A stretch of 16,111 bases of DNA, from positions 1 through 16,111 of the forward strand of contig JAUZOB010000038.1 of NCBI GenBank assembly GCA_030706665.1, written 5' to 3'. Below are positions 1-8,053 of the stretch, one piece after another. Every line of letters begins with the position of its first letter. The stretch's first letter is position 1. The stretch comes from Bacteroidota bacterium. Lineage in GTDB: Bacteria; Bacteroidota; Bacteroidia; Bacteroidales; Prolixibacteraceae. A program made the translations under genes and the position numbers. A model generated the notes under the pieces. That model did not search any database, was not told the DNA's origin, and worked only from the letters and a program-made list of their open reading frames with translations.

Positions 1-1
1 C

Positions 2-553
2 ATTGTGGTTACGGCTCATTACGACCATTTGGGCAAGATGGGGAAAGAGGTCTATTTCCCCGGAGCCAATGATAACGCCAGCGGAGTAGCAATGCTTCTG
101 AATTTAGCGAAACATTATTCGGAAGTGAAACCTAAATATTCCATGGTGTTCATTGCTCTTTCCGCTGAAGAATTAGGGATTCTAGGGGCAAAAGCTTATA
201 CGGATGCTCCCTTGACTGATCTTCGAAAGATAAAGTTCCTTATAAATTTTGACCTGGCAGGAACCGGGGATGAAGGAATCAAAATTGTGAACGGAAGTGT
301 TTTTAAAGAAAAATTTGACCTGCTCTCCAAAATCAATCAGGCAAATAGCCTACTCCCTAAAGTGAATATACGGGGAGCGGCATGCAACAGCGATCACTGT
401 GCATTTTATAAAAAGGGAGTTCCCTGTTTCTACATTTACACCCAGGGAGGAATCCAGGCTTATCATGACATCTACGACAAAAGCGAAACCTTACCTCTTA
501 CAAAATTTGTGAATTACTGTACGTTAATGATCAAGTTCTTTGATTCTCTGTAG
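2..553 (+). CDS. M28-family zinc aminopeptidase, C-terminal part (cut by window start)
   Basis: This is the C-terminal catalytic part of an M28 metallopeptidase, a di-zinc exopeptidase that is usually exported in Bacteroidota. The frame is open from base 2, so the N-terminus, any signal peptide and any propeptide lie outside the window. The M28 metal and catalytic signatures appear in order: TAHYDHLG (His at 17-19, Asp at 23-25), PGANDNASG (bridging Asp), SAEELG (Glu-Glu: base and ligand), INFDLAG (Asp ligand), and near the end YHDIYDKSE, the usual last His followed by an acidic residue. All ligands seem present, so the catalytic core looks intact. A short inverted repeat at 558-570 follows the TAG stop but is too weak to call a terminator. 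Substrate is unknown; family membership is secure. Confidence 0.9.
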   Translation: MVVTAHYDHLGKMGKEVYFPGANDNASGVAMLLNLAKHYSEVKPKYSMVFIALSAEELGILGAKAYTDAPLTDLRKIKFLINFDLAGTGDEGIKIVNGSVFKEKFDLLSKINQANSLLPKVNIRGAACNSDHCAFYKKGVPCFYIYTQGGIQAYHDIYDKSETLPLTKFVNYCTLMIKFFDSL

Positions 554-895
554 CTTCTGCAACAATTGCAAAAAAAGAATCCGACTCCATTTTATGCCAT
601 TGATTATTGGAATAAGCCCCTTTATAAAATAAAAAATAAAATCACATACCGAAATCCGTTTCAATTTGGGTAAAGATAGCTTCATCTCTTAAAAACCTTT
701 AAAGATCAATCACCTGCATTAAAAATTTTGTAGTTTACAGAAACGAAACAATTATTAAAGCTTCACTAATCTTTAATTTAGTATTTTTGCCGCATTATTT
801 TAGCAATTGATTTAAAAATGAGGGACAGAAGAAGAGAAACCTTCTGAAACTTCTGCCACGTATTAATATAATCGGACCTAAGTGTTATAGATCGA
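554..895. other. Non-coding spacer, M28 gene to acyltransferase
   Basis: This is an AT-rich stretch of 342 bases with no convincing gene on either strand. A perfect match to the Bacteroidota -7 element, TATTTTTG, lies at 782-789, but there is no TTG about 20 nt upstream, so it is at best a weak promoter for the acyltransferase with a leader of roughly 100 nt. A minus-strand reading frame that covers 778-1101 runs into the acyltransferase gene and resembles nothing. No terminator with a clear stem and T-run is seen. Confidence 0.5.
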
Positions 896-2074
896 ATGAA
901 ACAATTAAGCGGACTCAGATTCTTTTTGTCATTACATATATTAATAATGCATACCATTCCTCTTGCATATTTGCCAAAAGAGCTCACAACAATTGTAAAT
1001 TCAGGACAGGTAGGTACTTCACTGTTTATTGTTCTTTCAGGATTTATTCTCTCATTTGTATATGTAAAAAAAGACATCGTTCTGAAAAATTTCATGTTCA
1101 AACGTGTAACAAAGCTTTATCCATTACATGTTATCATGATTTTCGTTTCACTGCTTTTGGTTTTGACGCCCTACTTTTATAAGGAAAGTATTGCGCAAAA
1201 CGCACTGAATTGGAATGATTTTTATCTTACGGTTAATCTGCCGCTCGCCGTCATTACCCAGCTCTTAATGATTGACTGTTTAAATCCGTTTTTTAACGGA
1301 GTAAACGGCCCGGGATGGACACTTTCCTGTCTTTTCCTATGTTATACCATTTTTCCCCAATTACTCAGAATATCAGGCAAACTGAAACTTAGAGGAGTGC
1401 TAATCGCATTGTTAGTCTCCTGGATTGCCTTGCTGGCATCACCACTTATTACAATTGCACTGGGATTTCCTGATTGTTTGACCAATATGCAGGTAGATAT
1501 CTTTTCTTTAGAAAATGTATTGGCAGGTTTATTACATCGGAATCCTTTGGTCAGGCTTCCTGAATTTCTTATTGGAATTCTACTGTACCGTCTTTACGAG
1601 AAACGGAATGATTTTAATCTCAAAATCTCGCCGACTTTAGTAATTACGACCATCTTGGTAGCCATGTACTTTTTGCCGTTAAACTATCCCTATGTTATCT
1701 TGCACAACGGATTATATATGCCTTTCGAGATGATCCTGATCTGGAGTTTACTTCTCAGCGAAGGACCGGTAACAAACTTCTTATCTAAATCATTCATCGT
1801 TAAACTGGGGAATGCCAGTTTCTCCCTCTATTTGTTGCATATTCCTCTTTATAATATCTGGATTAATGCTGACAAATTTGTTTATTGTCTGGCCACAAGT
1901 CATAAAGGAATCCCAATGCGTGACTTTTTAGCGAAAGTCTTTGGTCCAACAGATCATACCATGGGTGCGATTTCTTATATCACCTTTCTCATCTTTATAA
2001 TAACGCTTAGCCTTTTAACTCAGAAATATTTTGTTGAGAGCGTTAATGACTGGCTGAGGAAGAAATTTGCCTGA
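896..2074 (+). CDS. Acyltransferase family 3 membrane protein (OafA-like)
   Basis: This is a polytopic inner-membrane acyltransferase of family 3, a group that moves acetyl or other acyl groups onto extracytoplasmic sugars, lipids or envelope polymers. The N-terminus carries the family's Arg-x10-His signature (Arg8, His19) inside the first hydrophobic segment. It is followed by a GTSLFIVLSGFILS segment that matches the family's conserved G..FF.LSGF helix, then a basic loop (KRVTKLYP) typical of the R-x-x-R-L-x-P motif. About ten hydrophobic segments span the 392 residues, the normal length for a stand-alone AT3 domain with no fused SGNH domain. It starts at the first ATG and is convergent with the SGNH hydrolase gene 40 bp away. 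The acceptor cannot be told from sequence, and no glycan biosynthesis cluster surrounds it. Confidence 0.88.
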   Translation: MKQLSGLRFFLSLHILIMHTIPLAYLPKELTTIVNSGQVGTSLFIVLSGFILSFVYVKKDIVLKNFMFKRVTKLYPLHVIMIFVSLLLVLTPYFYKESIAQNALNWNDFYLTVNLPLAVITQLLMIDCLNPFFNGVNGPGWTLSCLFLCYTIFPQLLRISGKLKLRGVLIALLVSWIALLASPLITIALGFPDCLTNMQVDIFSLENVLAGLLHRNPLVRLPEFLIGILLYRLYEKRNDFNLKISPTLVITTILVAMYFLPLNYPYVILHNGLYMPFEMILIWSLLLSEGPVTNFLSKSFIVKLGNASFSLYLLHIPLYNIWINADKFVYCLATSHKGIPMRDFLAKVFGPTDHTMGAISYITFLIFIITLSLLTQKYFVESVNDWLRKKFA

Positions 2075-2114
2075 TCTGTTCAGAATCTTTCAGAAATCAA
2101 AGATCTGCTTACAA

Positions 2115-3245
2115 TCATTCTTTCCGGTTCTTATTCACACCTTTCTTATCCTTCTTTACACTCGAAGAGGAAAGGTTTTCTGTCTGGTTAATCTCAACTT
2201 TCTGTTCGGATGAGTCAAGAAAGTGTTTCTTTTTTGCGATTAATTTGACATTATATTTCCCCAGCTTATAATATGTATGTTTGGGATTTCTTAGAGTTGA
2301 AGTAGTTCCGTCTCCAAAGTCCCATTGATATTCGGACGAATTTACCGATTCATTTATAAATTCATATCCGTTGTGCTCGTATTTGCTAACTGTAAATTTG
2401 GCTTTCGGATCAAACTTACCGACATTCCAATATGAGAGGCTATCATAAACCACCTTTTTTACAATTCGTTTTATGATGCTGGCGGTATTGCCGTCTAATT
2501 TCGAATTAAACTTAACCTTTGTCGGATCTTTTCGGGTAACTACAGTAAAAAAGGAAAGAGCACTCGCATAAGACCCGGCCAAAGAAGGATGGCTTCCATC
2601 TGCTATATACAATTCAATCTTAGGATGAGTTTTTCTCAGGAATCGCCACACAGCACCAACCGGTGATACAAGCGCTTTATTTTCGGCCATCATCATATAT
2701 CGTTGACGAATCAGTCCGTCCATTCCCAAATAAGTGCAGACTTGCGGATTTGCCGGACAGTTTTTAAGATCTCCGTTCTTTCTTCCCCATGTCATATAGA
2801 ATACAATTTCAGCATCAGGATTGTATTCCTTACACAATTGTTCAAGCTTCTCGGAATAAGATAATACGGTATTTTTAAACTTTTCATAGGGTAACGCAGG
2901 ATTCTGGCTATATTCCTGTAAAACAATATAGTCCCATCCGCCCTTTTTAATCATCTCTTTTGTAAATTCAGAGTTCCAATGATTGGCAAAAGTCCACCCC
3001 CCTTTGGCGTGTTGCCCGGTTTTTATATGTATTCCTCTTGATAATGCAGCTTTGCGAAGCAGAGCAGGCATGTCATTGGTAAATGTATAGCTATTCCCGA
3101 TAAACAAAATTTTCAATGTATCAGGAGCGGCAATCGCTGTAATGTTAACAAGAGAAGAAAGAATAAGCAGCAATACTATTTTATAATTCAAAGTCTTCAC
3201 GATTCTAAAATTTTGACTCAACCAATGTGTTGATCGATTAAACAT
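2115..3245 (-). CDS. Secreted SGNH/GDSL-type hydrolase with C-terminal PKD domain
   Basis: This is a predicted exported esterase or hydrolase. Counting from the longest reading frame (ATG at 3288-3290, 391 aa), the SGNH block I is FIGNS at 63-67 (Ser67 as nucleophile), and the block V Asp/His pair is in DGSHPS (Asp231, His234). Residues 297-355 form a PKD domain with the hallmark WDFGDG at 323-328. The tail after it is Ser- and Lys-rich. A hydrophobic segment (IVLLLILSSLVNITAIA) followed by AAPDT looks like a signal peptide for signal peptidase I, with no lipobox. Three starts are possible: ATG 3290, ATG 3245 (used here) and GTG 3200. The GTG would give the most canonical short n-region (MKTLNYK). 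Acetyl-xylan or glycan esterase activity is plausible but is inference. Confidence 0.82.
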   Translation of the reverse strand: MFNRSTHWLSQNFRIVKTLNYKIVLLLILSSLVNITAIAAPDTLKILFIGNSYTFTNDMPALLRKAALSRGIHIKTGQHAKGGWTFANHWNSEFTKEMIKKGGWDYIVLQEYSQNPALPYEKFKNTVLSYSEKLEQLCKEYNPDAEIVFYMTWGRKNGDLKNCPANPQVCTYLGMDGLIRQRYMMMAENKALVSPVGAVWRFLRKTHPKIELYIADGSHPSLAGSYASALSFFTVVTRKDPTKVKFNSKLDGNTASIIKRIVKKVVYDSLSYWNVGKFDPKAKFTVSKYEHNGYEFINESVNSSEYQWDFGDGTTSTLRNPKHTYYKLGKYNVKLIAKKKHFLDSSEQKVEINQTENLSSSSVKKDKKGVNKNRKE

Positions 3246-3456
3246 TTTCCCATTCGAAGTGCTTAAATGGAATCCTGTTAAAATTAGCACTATTTGTTAA
3301 AATCATAAACGTACGCATTAAAATTAAGATGATTATTTGATGATTTTGAAAGATTTGTCTTGCATCCTTTACAAGTTAAGAGCGATTCAACATGCTTATC
3401 ACAATCGTAGTCCACTAAACTGGGGGAGACATAAAAGGTTACACATAACAGGCTAA

Positions 3457-3482
3457 AAGATGCATCTTATAACTATGTTATA
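3457..3482. repeat. Two abutting palindromes upstream of a candidate promoter
   Basis: AAGATGCATCTT at 3457-3468 is a perfect 12-nt palindrome. TATAAC and GTTATA, separated by TAT, occupy 3468-3482 and share one base with it. They end 17 bases before the candidate -33 element at 3500. The position is typical of activator or repressor sites, but AT-rich DNA yields such palindromes by chance, so this is a weak operator candidate. Confidence 0.35.
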
Positions 3483-3499
3483 CAACCATCTTTTAACTA

Positions 3500-3530
3500 T
3501 TGTATTTGATAATTATATCTAATAACTTTA
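3500..3530 (+). promoter_or_regulatory. Candidate Bacteroidota promoter for the thioester-reductase-like gene
   Basis: TTG at 3500-3502, a 20-nt spacer, and TAACTTTA at 3523-3530 follow the Bacteroidota -33/-7 layout (TTG, about 20 nt, TAnnTTTG). The last base of the -7 element is A instead of G. Spacing is identical to the two other promoters called in this window. Confidence 0.45.
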
Positions 3531-3672
3531 AATAAAATAAAGTTGTTCCCTAAAACAATATCAAGAATGCATCGTACTATAACACAATAGATTTATAGAT
3601 TCACCCGGGGAATTATCATTTACTTTTTAATTGAGTCTATTGCCAAATTACTAATGTTTAAATTTTATTTCA

Positions 3673-4872
3673 GTGGAAGAAATCAAGACATTTCCGTATA
3701 ATAAGACGACCTTCCTGTTAACCGGTGCTACCGGCTTTTTAGGAAGTCATCTGATGGCATCACTACTGTCTCTTGACTGTAAATTAATAATTCCTGGCCG
3801 CTCTAATCAAAATGAGTCAATTGAGATTAGAATCAGGAAAATTTTAAGATGGTTTAACCTCGAGCATCGTATTTTACAACTGGAAATCGTTGAAGCTGAT
3901 TATATGAAGCCTCATTGGGGCATACCAATTGAAAAATATAAAGAACTTTGTCAGAAGACCGATCAGATAATTCATTGTGCCTCGGATCACAGTTTTTCCG
4001 AGTATAACAGGACACAGGTTATGGCAGCGAACATCAGTTGTCTGACAGGAATCCTTCGGTTTGCAACTCACAGTAAAGTGTCATATTTTCATCATATCAG
4101 TACTGCTTTCGTTGCCGGAAAGAGAGATTGCATCTGTCCGGAAGAGCCGGTACACTCTTCTGTTTTCACCAATGTTTATGAAGAAAGTAAAGCATTTGCA
4201 GAACAGATCATTTCAGCACATTGCCGGAAGCATAAGATTCCTCTTACCACTATTCGTCCGACTATTGTTTATGGGTGTGCAGAATCCGGTCGTTCGTTTC
4301 GCTTTAATGCCCTTTATTATCCAATAAGGTCATTACAATACATTCGCGATATCTATTTGCACGACATCTTATATCATAACGGGAAACGTTCTTCTCAGGC
4401 AGGAGTTTTACTGGATAAAAAAGGAATCTTGCATCTTCCGTTAACCATCTATCTTCCGCAAGAAGGCTTCATCAATCTGATATCGGTCGAATTCTTTACG
4501 ACGACTGTCTTACGAATCATTGCGAATGCCGTTCCCTGGAAGATCTATCATATTAGCAGCAATACGCCGGTTAATATGGAAATCCTTGCCAAATACAGTG
4601 AAAAGTTACTCAAGGTAAAAGGAATCAAGATCTTTTACAAAAGACCGGCATTTGATCTGGAACGCAATCTGGTGGAAGAATTGTTCGATCATTTTATAGA
4701 ACCTTATATTCCTTATCTATTTGATCGTCGTGTCTTTTTGAAAGAAAATACAGATCTTGCAACAGGTGGACTTTGCGCTCCTGAATTCACATTTGAGACT
4801 TTTGAACGTTTTATGCATGGTGTCACAGATGCAGAATGGAGTAAAAAAATGAATGAATTGAGTTCCTACTGA
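3673..4872 (+). CDS. NAD(P)-dependent thioester-reductase-like SDR (NAD_binding_4 type)
   Basis: This is an extended short-chain dehydrogenase with the fold of the reductase (R) domains of carboxylic acid reductases, NRPS terminal reductases and fatty acyl-CoA reductases. TGATGFLG at residues 17-24 is the dinucleotide-binding loop. A Ser/Thr pair in HHISTAF (143-144) and Tyr169-x3-Lys173 in VYEESK complete the SDR active site. The span PGRSNQNESIEIRIRKILR resembles the helix of these R domains where substrate-loading Arg residues sit. It is stand-alone (399 aa): no adenylation or carrier domain is fused or adjacent, so the acyl donor must be supplied from elsewhere. The start is GTG, because an in-frame TAA at 3652-3654 closes the frame and there is no upstream ATG. 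Substrate is unknown; a sugar epimerase is less likely given the R-domain-like features. Confidence 0.78.
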   Translation: MEEIKTFPYNKTTFLLTGATGFLGSHLMASLLSLDCKLIIPGRSNQNESIEIRIRKILRWFNLEHRILQLEIVEADYMKPHWGIPIEKYKELCQKTDQIIHCASDHSFSEYNRTQVMAANISCLTGILRFATHSKVSYFHHISTAFVAGKRDCICPEEPVHSSVFTNVYEESKAFAEQIISAHCRKHKIPLTTIRPTIVYGCAESGRSFRFNALYYPIRSLQYIRDIYLHDILYHNGKRSSQAGVLLDKKGILHLPLTIYLPQEGFINLISVEFFTTTVLRIIANAVPWKIYHISSNTPVNMEILAKYSEKLLKVKGIKIFYKRPAFDLERNLVEELFDHFIEPYIPYLFDRRVFLKENTDLATGGLCAPEFTFETFERFMHGVTDAEWSKKMNELSSY

Positions 4873-4889
4873 TGCGATTCAGGATAAAG

Positions 4890-4964
4890 CCGGTATATTT
4901 GCCGGGCAATATATCTGCTGAAGTTTAACCCAGCACCCCGATATAATTGCATACCGGAGTTTTT
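4890..4964 (+). other. Nested inverted repeats: structured leader or terminator candidate
   Basis: Three nested complementary pairs can be read between the reductase and flavoprotein genes. The outer pair is CCGGTAT (4890-4896) with ATACCGG (4951-4957). The middle pair is TATATC (4910-4915) with GATATA (4940-4945). The inner pair is TGCTG (4916-4920) with CAGCA (4931-4935), with a CCCC bulge and a 10-nt loop. A further small repeat, TTGCC-G-GGCAA, lies at 4900-4910. A run of five T follows the outer pair at 4960-4964. It could be a terminator for the reductase or a folded leader of the flavoprotein gene. A -7-like TATATTTG overlaps it at 4894-4901. Confidence 0.4.
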
Positions 4965-4980
4965 AAAGAGAAGCTGGATA

Positions 4981-6219
4981 ATGGATGCAACAATTGTGAC
5001 GCAAGTCGACTATGACGCTGTAATAATAGGTGCCGGACCGGCAGGACTTTTTTGTGGCATCTCTTGTGCTAATCCTAAGTTTAAAGTAGCCCTTCTTGAG
5101 AAAAATTCATCTCCCGGGAAGAAACTTCTTATGGCCGGAACCGGGCAGTGCAATCTTACCCATTCCGGTAATATTAAAGACTTTCTTGTTCATTACGGGC
5201 AACATGGGAAATTTGTCAGGCCTTCGCTTTTCAACTATGACAATCTGAAACTGATCAACTTCTTTGAACAACGCGGGTTAAGAATGACTGAACTTCATTC
5301 CGGGAAGATCTTTCCGGAATCATTGCGAAGTAAAGATGTACTGGAAATCATGCTTGAATCATGTAAAGAGGCCGGTGTTGATCTTATCTATAATTCACCC
5401 GCCAAATCAATTCTAAAGCAGAATGATCATTTTATAATCTCTACCCCGCAACGCTCGTTCTCTTCCCGCAAAGTAATTATTACGACCGGAGGAATGTCAT
5501 ATCCTGCCACAGGATCGACGGGCGACGGATATCACCTGGCCAAGATACTCGGACACTCAATTATAGAGCCCTCTCCTGCCCTTACCCCTGTCATTGTTAA
5601 AGATTATTCATTCGCCGAATGCGCCGGGATTTCTATCCCGAACGCAAAGATTTTTCTTTTCCGATGTGAAAAGAAGATACATGAAACCAGAGGTGATTTA
5701 CTATTCACTCATAAAGGTTTATCAGGTCCCGGAATTCTTGACTTTAGCCGGTATATTGCCAAGGGAGATCTGCTGAAGGTCCAATTGGCCGATTTTCGCA
5801 ATGAAGAAGAGTTTGAATCCGACTTTCTGAATCAATTGCATATTCATGCGAAAAGGAGCATTCGGAACTGTCTTGCCCAATATAATCTACCGGACCGTTT
5901 GTTAAATCACATTCTTGATAATTTGGGAATAGCGAACGATGATAAAGCCTCCGGATTAAATAAAAAGGACAGAAAGATGATTGTTTCGCAAATCATGGGA
6001 TTCCCTTTTGAAGTTGGAAAATTAGGTGGCTATAAAGAAGCAATGGCAACATGCGGAGGCGTTAAACTTTCGGAGGTCAATCTCAAGACAATGGAATCAA
6101 GGATTGTCCCCGGATTGTTTTTTGCAGGGGAAGTTCTGGACATAGATGGTGATACCGGAGGATATAATCTGCAATTCGCATTCTCCAGCGGAGCACTCGC
6201 AGGGCAAAACATGGAGTAA
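4981..6219 (+). CDS. yhiN: HI0933/YhiN-family FAD-dependent oxidoreductase
   Basis: This is a soluble flavoprotein of the HI0933/YhiN (BaiN-like, 'aminoacetone oxidase') family. The N-terminal Rossmann motif GAGPAGL near residues 17-23 and LLEKNSSPGKKLLMAGTGQCNLTH, with the family's hallmark GKK...GxGxCNxTN-like stretch, are clear. The middle holds GGMSYPATGSTGDGY, and the C-terminus ends with GLFFAGEVLDIDGDTGGYNLQFAFSSG, the FAD-contacting motif shared by this family. At 412 aa it has the usual full length. It starts at ATG 108 bp after the reductase gene. The physiological substrate of the family is not settled; reductive steps on unsaturated lipids or bile acids are known for BaiN relatives. 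I see no neighbours that would narrow it here. Confidence 0.92.
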   Translation: MDATIVTQVDYDAVIIGAGPAGLFCGISCANPKFKVALLEKNSSPGKKLLMAGTGQCNLTHSGNIKDFLVHYGQHGKFVRPSLFNYDNLKLINFFEQRGLRMTELHSGKIFPESLRSKDVLEIMLESCKEAGVDLIYNSPAKSILKQNDHFIISTPQRSFSSRKVIITTGGMSYPATGSTGDGYHLAKILGHSIIEPSPALTPVIVKDYSFAECAGISIPNAKIFLFRCEKKIHETRGDLLFTHKGLSGPGILDFSRYIAKGDLLKVQLADFRNEEEFESDFLNQLHIHAKRSIRNCLAQYNLPDRLLNHILDNLGIANDDKASGLNKKDRKMIVSQIMGFPFEVGKLGGYKEAMATCGGVKLSEVNLKTMESRIVPGLFFAGEVLDIDGDTGGYNLQFAFSSGALAGQNME

Positions 6220-6286
6220 GAACCATTTTCGTATATAAACGTTATAGTAGTCTGTCTATTTAATATCCGTCTAAAAATTAAAAGAG

Positions 6287-7072
6287 ATGACTTCTTCAGA
6301 TTTAAAAATGCCCGTCCTTTTTATTGGTCATGGATCTCCAATGAATGCCATTGCCGACAATCAGTATACCAATGCATTAAAAAATCAGGCAGGTTTAATC
6401 CCGACACCAAAAGCAATCCTTGTTATATCCGCACATTGGCTTACACGGGGTACTTTTGTTTGCAATGCGACGAAGCCTCAACAGATCTATGATTTCTATG
6501 GCTTTCCTGACGAACTGTACAAAATTATATATCAACCGGATGGTTCCAAAGAGTTTGCGGAGTTAACTGCTGATCAGTTAAAATCGGATGAGGTAAAAGC
6601 AACCGAAAATTGGGGACTCGATCATGCCTCCTGGGCTGTTTTGGTACATATGTACCCCAAGGCTGATATTCCGGTCTTCGAGATGAGCTTAAACATGGAA
6701 GCTGATGAAAGCGAACATTATAATTTGGGACAAAAGCTGGATTTTCTACGCAATATGGGAGTCCTTATTATCGGGAGCGGTGATATTGTTCACAACCTGA
6801 GAACGATGAATTACAATCCGGATGTCCCGGCATATGACTGGGCTGAAGCATTTGAAACTCAGATAAAAGATGCTTTGCTGACGAGAGACAATGAGCGTCT
6901 TATCCGTTATCGTGATCAAATAAAAGACTATAATCTTGCACTCCCGACCAATGAACATTATCTTCCGTTGCTCTACGTCGCAGCATTGCAACAAGACCAT
7001 GAAAGCATCGATTTCTTTCATGAAAGCATTCAACATGGTTCGATTTCGATGACCAGTTTTAAAATAGGTTAA
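6287..7072 (+). CDS. ygiD: DODA-type extradiol aromatic ring-opening dioxygenase (YgiD-like)
   Basis: This is a LigB-superfamily enzyme of the 4,5-DOPA dioxygenase (YgiD) type, a cytosolic metal-dependent enzyme that cleaves catechol rings next to the hydroxyls. Motifs expected for the family are all visible: IGHGSP with His15, ISAHW with His50, the GLDHASW block (Asp112, His113), SGDIVHNL with His169, and NEHYLPLL with His224. Length (261 aa) is typical. It starts at ATG preceded by a short AT-rich spacer and is followed after 11 bp by a LysR regulator gene, so the two are probably cotranscribed. Real substrates are uncertain; bacterial YgiD acts on L-DOPA in vitro. No other aromatic degradation gene is present. 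Confidence 0.92.
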   Translation: MTSSDLKMPVLFIGHGSPMNAIADNQYTNALKNQAGLIPTPKAILVISAHWLTRGTFVCNATKPQQIYDFYGFPDELYKIIYQPDGSKEFAELTADQLKSDEVKATENWGLDHASWAVLVHMYPKADIPVFEMSLNMEADESEHYNLGQKLDFLRNMGVLIIGSGDIVHNLRTMNYNPDVPAYDWAEAFETQIKDALLTRDNERLIRYRDQIKDYNLALPTNEHYLPLLYVAALQQDHESIDFFHESIQHGSISMTSFKIG

Positions 7073-7083
7073 TTAATGACAAA

Positions 7084-7980
7084 ATGATGAATGAGATTAG
7101 GCTTTTAACTTTTTATAAAGTTGCTGTCAGAAGAAGCTTTTCAAGAGCAGCTGAAGAATTAAACCTTACTCAGCCGGCTATATCGAAACAAATAAGGGTA
7201 CTTGAAGAAGAATTGAATGTCAAGCTCATCGATAGAACTCAAAATGGAGTAGAACTAACACCTCAGGGGAAGCTGGTATTTCAGCATGCTGAAATCATTC
7301 TGAAAAACTTTCAGAATTTAAGAAACGAATTATCCTTACTTACTGAAAAACATCCGGGAGAGCTACATCTTGGAGCAAGTACTACTGCCGCCCAATATAT
7401 ACTGCCTCCTTTGCTGGCTAAATACAAACAGGTTAATGCAAACATGTCTATCTCGTTATTAAATGAAAACAGCACCAGAATCGAACAGCTTTTATTGGAA
7501 GGCAAAATTAATTTAGGAATCATTGAAGGTCTTCCGGATAATCACGAATTAGAATACACGCCATTTTTAAACGATGAATTAGTTGCCATTACACACCAAA
7601 ACAGCAAATATTTTAAACTGGATTCTATTTCACTAAAAAAATTGCCTGCGTTTCCTCTGGTTATTCGGGAAGAAGGTTCGGGTACTTTAGAAGTTTTAAA
7701 ACATTATTTATTAAGCAAGAATATTAAACTTACGGATTTGAATATCATGATGCAACTGGGAAGTACGGAGAGCATCAAACTTTTTCTTCAAAATTCGGAT
7801 GCTATAGGAATCGTTTCAATCAGAGCGATATCCAAAGATATTATCAACAATGGCTTTAAAGTTATTGAACTGGATGAAGGAAGAATCAATCGGAAATTCT
7901 ATTTTATTCAGATAAAAGGAATTACCGATTTACTCACCAATCACTTTATTCGTTTTGCCCTGTCCATTCATAACCAATAG
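7084..7980 (+). CDS. LysR-family transcriptional regulator (YeiE/CysL-like context)
   Basis: This is a standard 298-residue LysR-type regulator. The N-terminal winged helix-turn-helix covers about residues 3-62, with SFSRAAEELNLTQPAISKQI as the recognition region and TPQGKLVFQHA leading into the linker helix. The effector-binding domain follows (about 90-295), beginning GELHLGASTTAAQYILPPLL. Its type of opening is seen in CysL/CbbR-like members that respond to small metabolites. It starts at the first of two tandem ATGs (7084, 7087). It sits 11 bp behind the ygiD-like gene and 72 bp ahead of the yeiH-like gene, all on one strand. LysR genes next to yeiH are common, so the exporter is the likely target. 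The inverted repeat at 8034-8053 is a candidate site. Confidence 0.93.
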   Translation: MMNEIRLLTFYKVAVRRSFSRAAEELNLTQPAISKQIRVLEEELNVKLIDRTQNGVELTPQGKLVFQHAEIILKNFQNLRNELSLLTEKHPGELHLGASTTAAQYILPPLLAKYKQVNANMSISLLNENSTRIEQLLLEGKINLGIIEGLPDNHELEYTPFLNDELVAITHQNSKYFKLDSISLKKLPAFPLVIREEGSGTLEVLKHYLLSKNIKLTDLNIMMQLGSTESIKLFLQNSDAIGIVSIRAISKDIINNGFKVIELDEGRINRKFYFIQIKGITDLLTNHFIRFALSIHNQ

Positions 7981-8033
7981 CTATAGATCATTACGTTATT
8001 TCATGAAAATATTTAATTGAATCAATGGATATT

Positions 8034-8053
8034 TGTCACAAAAAATTGTGACA
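8034..8053. promoter_or_regulatory. Perfect inverted repeat at the yeiH-like start codon (operator candidate)
   Basis: TGTCACAA (8034-8041) and TTGTGACA (8046-8053) are exact reverse complements separated by AAAA. The last base is the A of the likely ATG start of the yeiH-like gene. The layout contains T-N11-A arrangements used by LysR proteins, and a bound protein here would block transcription or initiation. It could also fold as an mRNA hairpin masking the start. An overlapping smaller repeat ATTGA-A-TCAAT lies at 8016-8026. Confidence 0.5.

Larger units (their letters stand above)
3291..3672. other. AT-rich divergent intergenic region with palindromes
   Basis: This spacer of about 380 bases separates the divergent hydrolase and reductase genes. 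No convincing ORF or structured RNA family is recognised. It contains a 12-nt perfect palindrome AAGATGCATCTT (3457-3468), an abutting inverted repeat TATAAC-TAT-GTTATA (3468-3482) and, 18 bases on, a promoter-like arrangement (3500-3530) pointing to the reductase. The leader from that promoter to the GTG would be about 135 nt. Confidence 0.55.

Noticed and set aside
558..570. TGCAA-CAA-TTGCA after the M28 gene as a terminator
   Set aside because: The stem is only 5 bp and the following run is A, not T, on the gene's strand.
877..887. CCTAAGTGTTA shared with 13851-13861
   Set aside because: Many 11-mers are expected to recur by chance in 16 kb, and the flanks do not match.
778..1101. A 107-residue minus-strand reading frame over the acyltransferase start
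   Set aside because: It overlaps the convincing AT3 N-terminus in antisense and resembles no protein family.
896..3245. AT3 acyltransferase plus SGNH hydrolase as a glycan O-acetylation pair
   Set aside because: The genes converge, and the SGNH protein is a separate secreted hydrolase with a PKD domain. No glycan synthesis genes surround them. The link is suggestive only.
8017..8052. TTG start for yeiH giving 12 extra residues
   Set aside because: The extra segment does not resemble the family N-terminus and would place the inverted repeat inside coding DNA.
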